Source: an uncultured Rhizobiaceae bacterium (GTDB lineage Bacteria > Pseudomonadota > Alphaproteobacteria > Rhizobiales > Rhizobiaceae). Taken from it: a DNA stretch of 55,544 nucleotides. The notes under the pieces were generated by a model. That model did not search any database. It was not told the DNA's origin and was given only the letters and a program-made list of their open reading frames with translations. Of this stretch, positions 52,308-55,544 are shown piece by piece; within the stretch, counting starts at the first letter, position 1; each line of letters opens with the position of its first letter. A program made the position numbers and the translations under genes. Where the stretch lies: NCBI GenBank assembly GCA_947259295.1, contig CAMYMG010000052.1:1-55544 (forward strand). The letters run 5' to 3'.

Positions 52308-52817
52308 TCATTCGTCGTCCGCTTCCTGCGTCAGCGCGAGTTCCTGCCGCGCGATGCCGAAATGATCGCAGAGCGTGTCGACGATGATGCCATGATCCTC
52401 GCGCTCCGGCAGGCCCGAGACGGCAACGACGCCGATGACGCCTGCACCCTTGACGGTGACCGGAAAACCGCCGCCGGCGAGCACGTAATCCTTGATGTCG
52501 ATGCCTTCGCCGATCTTGAAGCTGCGGTCCGGCCGCTGCTGTTCCAGCACCATGCGATAGGTGCTCTTGAGGAAGCGTCTCACGACGTTGATCTTGCGCC
52601 GCGCCCAGTCGGGATTGGATCCGGTAGAGCCCGGCAGCGCCGCATAGAAGAGCGGCCGGTCAAAGGTGCGGACGTCGATGACGATGCCGAGGTTTTCGAC
52701 GAGCGCGCGCTCACGGATGGCAGAGCCGATTGCGAAGGCCGTCGCCTCGTTGAAGGCTTCGAAAACGAGGCGCTTTTCCTGTTCGGCGATTTTGGTGAGA
52801 TCGTCTTCCGTGGACAC
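52308..52817 (-). CDS. UPF0303 (DUF336-like, heme-degrading-domain) protein
   Basis: A 169-residue protein of the UPF0303/HbpS-like fold: FEAFNEATAFAIGSAIRERA, then ALVENLGIVIDVRTFDRPLF and a C-terminal FPVTVKGAGVIGVVAVSGLP, the conserved core. Related domains bind heme or cobalamin-type ligands, but function in bacteria is not established. KINVVRRFLKSTYRMVLEQQ includes the conserved KxxxVxRF segment. It lies between guanine deaminase and glycerate kinase genes. Start GTG 52817 with GAGGAGG just upstream; length matches the family. Confidence 0.83.
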   Translation of the reverse strand: MSTEDDLTKIAEQEKRLVFEAFNEATAFAIGSAIRERALVENLGIVIDVRTFDRPLFYAALPGSTGSNPDWARRKINVVRRFLKSTYRMVLEQQRPDRSFKIGEGIDIKDYVLAGGGFPVTVKGAGVIGVVAVSGLPEREDHGIIVDTLCDHFGIARQELALTQEADDE

Positions 52818-52903
52818 GCTGCCTCCTCGATGATGCTGCCCGGCCGCCGCCCGGCCGGTCCGGCAACGGGCATAAAGCAGCCCCCGACCGCGTCAAGCCC
52901 GCC

Positions 52904-54226
52904 TCAGGAGATTGCCGCCCCAAGCGTGCTCTTGGCGGGCCGGCCGGCGACATAGACCTCGGCCACGGCGCGGTCGTCGCCGAGCGTCTGCAGCAGGAAG
53001 AGTTCCTCGGCGAGCGTGCCGACCGTCTCCATCCTGAGCCGCATGCCGGACGTGGCAGAGGAATCGAGAACGACGATGTCGGCGTCGGTGCCGGTCTCCA
53101 GGGTACCAACCCGGTCGGCGATCGACAGCGCCTCGGCATTGCCGCGCGTCAGCTGCCAGAAGGAGGCGAGCGGGTTGAGCTTCTCGCCATTCAGCGCGAT
53201 CACCTTGTAGCCCTCGTCCATGGTGCGCAGCATGGAATAATTGGTGCCGCCGCCGACATCGGTGGCCGCCGCGATGCGCAGCGGCTTCGGCCTGGTGCGG
53301 TAGCGCTGGTAGTCGAACAGGCCCGAGCCGAGAAACAGGTTCGAGGTCGGGCAGAACACGGCGACAGAGCCGGCGTCGGAGATGGCGTCTGCCTCGCGCT
53401 CCGACAGGTGGATGCAGTGGCCGAACAGGCTGCGCTGACCGAGCAGCCCGTAATGCTCGTAGACATCGGTATAGTCGCGCGACCACGGATAGAGCTCCTG
53501 CGTGAAGGCGATCTCGGCGTGGTTTTCCGACAGATGCGTCTGGATGTGCAGGTCGGGATGCTCGCGCGCCAGGGCGCCGGCCATCTCCATCTGCTCGGGC
53601 GACGAGGTGATCGCGAAGCGCGGCGTGATGGCGTAGAGGCCGCGCCCGCGCCCGTGCCATTCGGCGATCAGCGCCTTGGTGTCGTCATAGCCCGATTGCG
53701 GTGTGTCGAGCACGGTGTCCGGCGCGTTGCGGTCCATCATCACCTTACCGGCGATGACCAGCATGTCGCGCTCATGCGCCTCGGCGAAGAAGGCTTCCGC
53801 GGACGCCTTGTGCACCGAGCAATAGGCCGCGACCGTCGTCGTGCCCTGGCGCAGCATCTCGTCGAGAAAGAGCCGCGCGATGCGTCGCCCGTGCTGCGGG
53901 TTGGTGAATTTCGACTCTTCCGGGAAGGTGTATCTGTTCAGCCAGTCGAGCAGCTCGGCGCCGTAGGAGGCGATCACCTGCATCTGCGGGAAATGCGCAT
54001 GCGCGTCGATGAAGCCGGGCAGCAGGAGATGTGGCCGGCGGTCGATCGTCGCAACGCCCTCGCCGGCCCTGGCGGCGACATCCCCGTAGGCACCCGCCGC
54101 GGCGATCTTGCCGTCGCTGAGCAGGAGCCCGCCGTCTTCCTCATAGGCATAGGCGCCGTGGTCATCGGCACTGTCCGGCCAGCGCAGGAAGGACAGCGTG
54201 CGGCCGCGCAGGATCAGCTCGGCCAT
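52904..54226 (-). CDS. guaD: Guanine deaminase
   Basis: A 440-residue amidohydrolase. The zinc-binding HxH is in GFIDAHAHFPQMQVIASYGA, followed by ESKFTNPQHGRRIARLFLDE, which is specific to guanine deaminases. Other landmarks: HIQTHLSENHAEIAFTQELY (zinc and substrate histidines), FGHCIHLSEREADAISDAGS and ATDVGGGTNYSMLRTMDEGY (catalytic aspartate). It converts guanine to xanthine in purine salvage or breakdown. It follows the urate hydroxylase gene by one base on the same strand, so it is in a purine-degradation unit. Start ATG 54226, normal family length. Confidence 0.94.
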   Translation of the reverse strand: MAELILRGRTLSFLRWPDSADDHGAYAYEEDGGLLLSDGKIAAAGAYGDVAARAGEGVATIDRRPHLLLPGFIDAHAHFPQMQVIASYGAELLDWLNRYTFPEESKFTNPQHGRRIARLFLDEMLRQGTTTVAAYCSVHKASAEAFFAEAHERDMLVIAGKVMMDRNAPDTVLDTPQSGYDDTKALIAEWHGRGRGLYAITPRFAITSSPEQMEMAGALAREHPDLHIQTHLSENHAEIAFTQELYPWSRDYTDVYEHYGLLGQRSLFGHCIHLSEREADAISDAGSVAVFCPTSNLFLGSGLFDYQRYRTRPKPLRIAAATDVGGGTNYSMLRTMDEGYKVIALNGEKLNPLASFWQLTRGNAEALSIADRVGTLETGTDADIVVLDSSATSGMRLRMETVGTLAEELFLLQTLGDDRAVAEVYVAGRPAKSTLGAAIS

Positions 54227-54227
54227 G

Positions 54228-55445
54228 CTAGTGCCGTGCCTCTTCGAACCAGGCGACGAGCAGCGCGCGCTCTTTCGGCGAGATCTGCGTCACGTTGCCG
54301 GGCGGCATGGCGTGGCTGCGGCCGGCCTGCAGGTAGATCTCGCGCGCATGGTTGGCGATCTCGGCGTCGCTCTCGAGCACCACGTTCTTCGGCGCCTGGT
54401 AGATGCCCTCATAGGAAGGCTCGACCGCATGGCACATGGCGCAGCGTCCGAGCACCGTGTCGCGCACCGCCGGGAAATGCGCCGAGGCGACGAAGGGTTC
54501 GGCCGACGCGGCAAGCCTGGCATCCCCTGTCAAAATCTTCGGCGCCGTCGACAGCCACATGATGACGATGAACAGGATGCCGGCGACAAGCCACGTCCAG
54601 TTCGGCGTGCCAGCGCGCCGGTGCACCGTGTTGAAATAGTGCCGGATCAGCACGCCGATGATGAAGATCAGCGAGGCGATGATCCAGTTGAACTCCGTCG
54701 CGAAGGCGAGCGGGTAGTGGTTGGACAGCATCAGGAAGATGACGGGTAGCGTCAGGTAGTTGTTGTGCAACGAGCGCGTCTTGGCGATGCGGCCGTATTT
54801 CGGATCTGGTTTCCTCCCGGCGATCAGATCGGCGACGACGATCTTCTGGTTGGGGATGATGATCAGGAAGACATTGGCCGTCATGATCGTCGCGGTGAAG
54901 GCGCCGAGATGCAGGAAGGCGGCGCGGCCGGTGAAAAGCTGCGTGTAGCCCCAGGCCATGAACACCAGCACGACATAGAGCACCAGCATCAGCCAGGTGT
55001 CGTTCTTGCCGAGCGGCGACTTGCAGAGCTGGTCGTAGATCAGCCAGCCAAGCCCGATCGACGCAATCGAGATCAGGATCGCCACGGGCGCCGACACGTC
55101 GAGCACGTTGCGGTCGATGAGATAGAGATCGGCGCCGGCGTAGTAGACAACGGCGAGCATCGCGAAGCCTGACAGCCACGTGGCGTAGGATTCCCATTTG
55201 AACCAGGTCAGGTGTTCCGGCATCGAGGCCGGTGCGACGAGGTATTTCTGCACATGGTAGAAACCGCCGCCATGCACCTGCCATTCCTCGCCATAGGCGC
55301 CTTCAGGCATGCCGGGGCGCTGCACGAGGCCGAGGTCGAGCGCGATGAAATAGAAGGACGAGCCGATCCAGGCGATGGCGGTGACCACATGCAGCCAGCG
55401 CACGCCGAAACTCAGCCATTCCCAGAAAATCGCGAAATCGTTCAT
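54228..55445 (-). CDS. puuD: Urate hydroxylase PuuD (membrane, cytochrome c-fused)
   Basis: A 405-residue enzyme with about eight membrane helices, starting FGVRWLHVVTAIAWIGSSFY and with FYHVQKYLVAPASMPEHLTW, which carry the conserved residues of PuuD. A cytochrome c domain at the C-terminus has CAMCH at 335-339 and a distal methionine in SHAMPPGNVTQISPKERAL. PuuD oxidises urate to 5-hydroxyisourate and sends electrons to the respiratory chain, unlike soluble uricase. The guanine deaminase gene follows one base after its stop. Start ATG 55445, preceded by GAGAGGGA. The promoter lies in or beyond the last 99 bases of the window. Confidence 0.94.
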   Translation of the reverse strand: MNDFAIFWEWLSFGVRWLHVVTAIAWIGSSFYFIALDLGLVQRPGMPEGAYGEEWQVHGGGFYHVQKYLVAPASMPEHLTWFKWESYATWLSGFAMLAVVYYAGADLYLIDRNVLDVSAPVAILISIASIGLGWLIYDQLCKSPLGKNDTWLMLVLYVVLVFMAWGYTQLFTGRAAFLHLGAFTATIMTANVFLIIIPNQKIVVADLIAGRKPDPKYGRIAKTRSLHNNYLTLPVIFLMLSNHYPLAFATEFNWIIASLIFIIGVLIRHYFNTVHRRAGTPNWTWLVAGILFIVIMWLSTAPKILTGDARLAASAEPFVASAHFPAVRDTVLGRCAMCHAVEPSYEGIYQAPKNVVLESDAEIANHAREIYLQAGRSHAMPPGNVTQISPKERALLVAWFEEARH

Positions 55446-55544
55446 CGCAGTTCCCTCTCCGCTCTTCGACTTTACGGGCTGGAGTCCAAACGGAAAGGGG
55501 GGACAAGCACGATGACTTTCAAAAAAATATGGGAAATACTGTCC

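Overview
The window is GC-rich, densely packed chromosome from an alphaproteobacterium. Gene content points to Hyphomicrobiales (Rhizobiales), most like Mesorhizobium and relatives: tandem DUF992 periplasmic proteins, the aa3 oxidase subunit IV, a split-alpha proton-pumping transhydrogenase, TakP-like TRAP binding proteins, and the aerobic fused indolepyruvate oxidoreductase. This is inference from recognised families; no database was searched. I see no rRNA, tRNA, CRISPR array, transposase, integrase or phage gene. No gene-free stretch exceeds about 300 bases.

Layout. 1-1878: start of a sarcosine oxidase beta-like gene and a fosmidomycin-resistance-like MFS exporter. 2019-5921: a short Hsp70 divergent from rpsU, then a TPR lipoprotein and two DUF992 secreted proteins ending at a strong terminator. 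6037-11022: an MFS exporter, the pntAA-pntAB-pntB transhydrogenase and a small cytochrome oxidase subunit IV. 11136-20875: a minus-strand operon coupling an acyl-CoA ligase to a complete branched-chain-amino-acid-type ABC transporter (G, H, M, K, F), with DUF3096, NUDIX, VOC and DUF2254 genes inserted. 20989-30231: a FeeM/AHL-synthase-like acyltransferase, a GGDEF-EAL protein, a fused indolepyruvate:ferredoxin oxidoreductase, a lipoprotein, a CGNR zinc-finger regulator and a lone LivH-like permease. 30400-35206: a DctQ-DctM TRAP permease convergent with two paralogous TakP-like binding proteins. 35478-41220: a PuuD-like glutamine amidotransferase, a D-2-hydroxyacid dehydrogenase coupled to a LacI regulator (apparent CTG start, palindromic operator), a DMT transporter, a MarR regulator and a YhiN-like flavoprotein. 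41354-44799: a CobW-type GTPase with a WD40 partner, then a divergent membrane protein/MarR pair with two palindromic operators. 44915-50471: an aminotransferase plus glutamine synthetase-like ligase, then a radical SAM protein plus DUF4130-UdgX fusion. 50487-55445: a membrane protein, glycerate 2-kinase, a UPF0303 protein, guanine deaminase and cytochrome-linked urate hydroxylase.

How it works together. Much of the window is uptake and catabolism: amines and amino acids (sarcosine oxidase, PuuD-like hydrolase, GS-like ligase, aminotransferase), aryl or keto acids (indolepyruvate oxidoreductase, TRAP system), carboxylates activated to CoA (ABC operon) and purines (guanine to xanthine, urate to 5-hydroxyisourate, with glycerate kinase as a plausible downstream step from glyoxylate). 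The most distinctive parts are the radical SAM/DUF4130-UdgX pair, the orphan N-acyl synthase homologue, the multi-accessory ABC/acyl-CoA ligase operon, and two regulators with well-defined palindromes.
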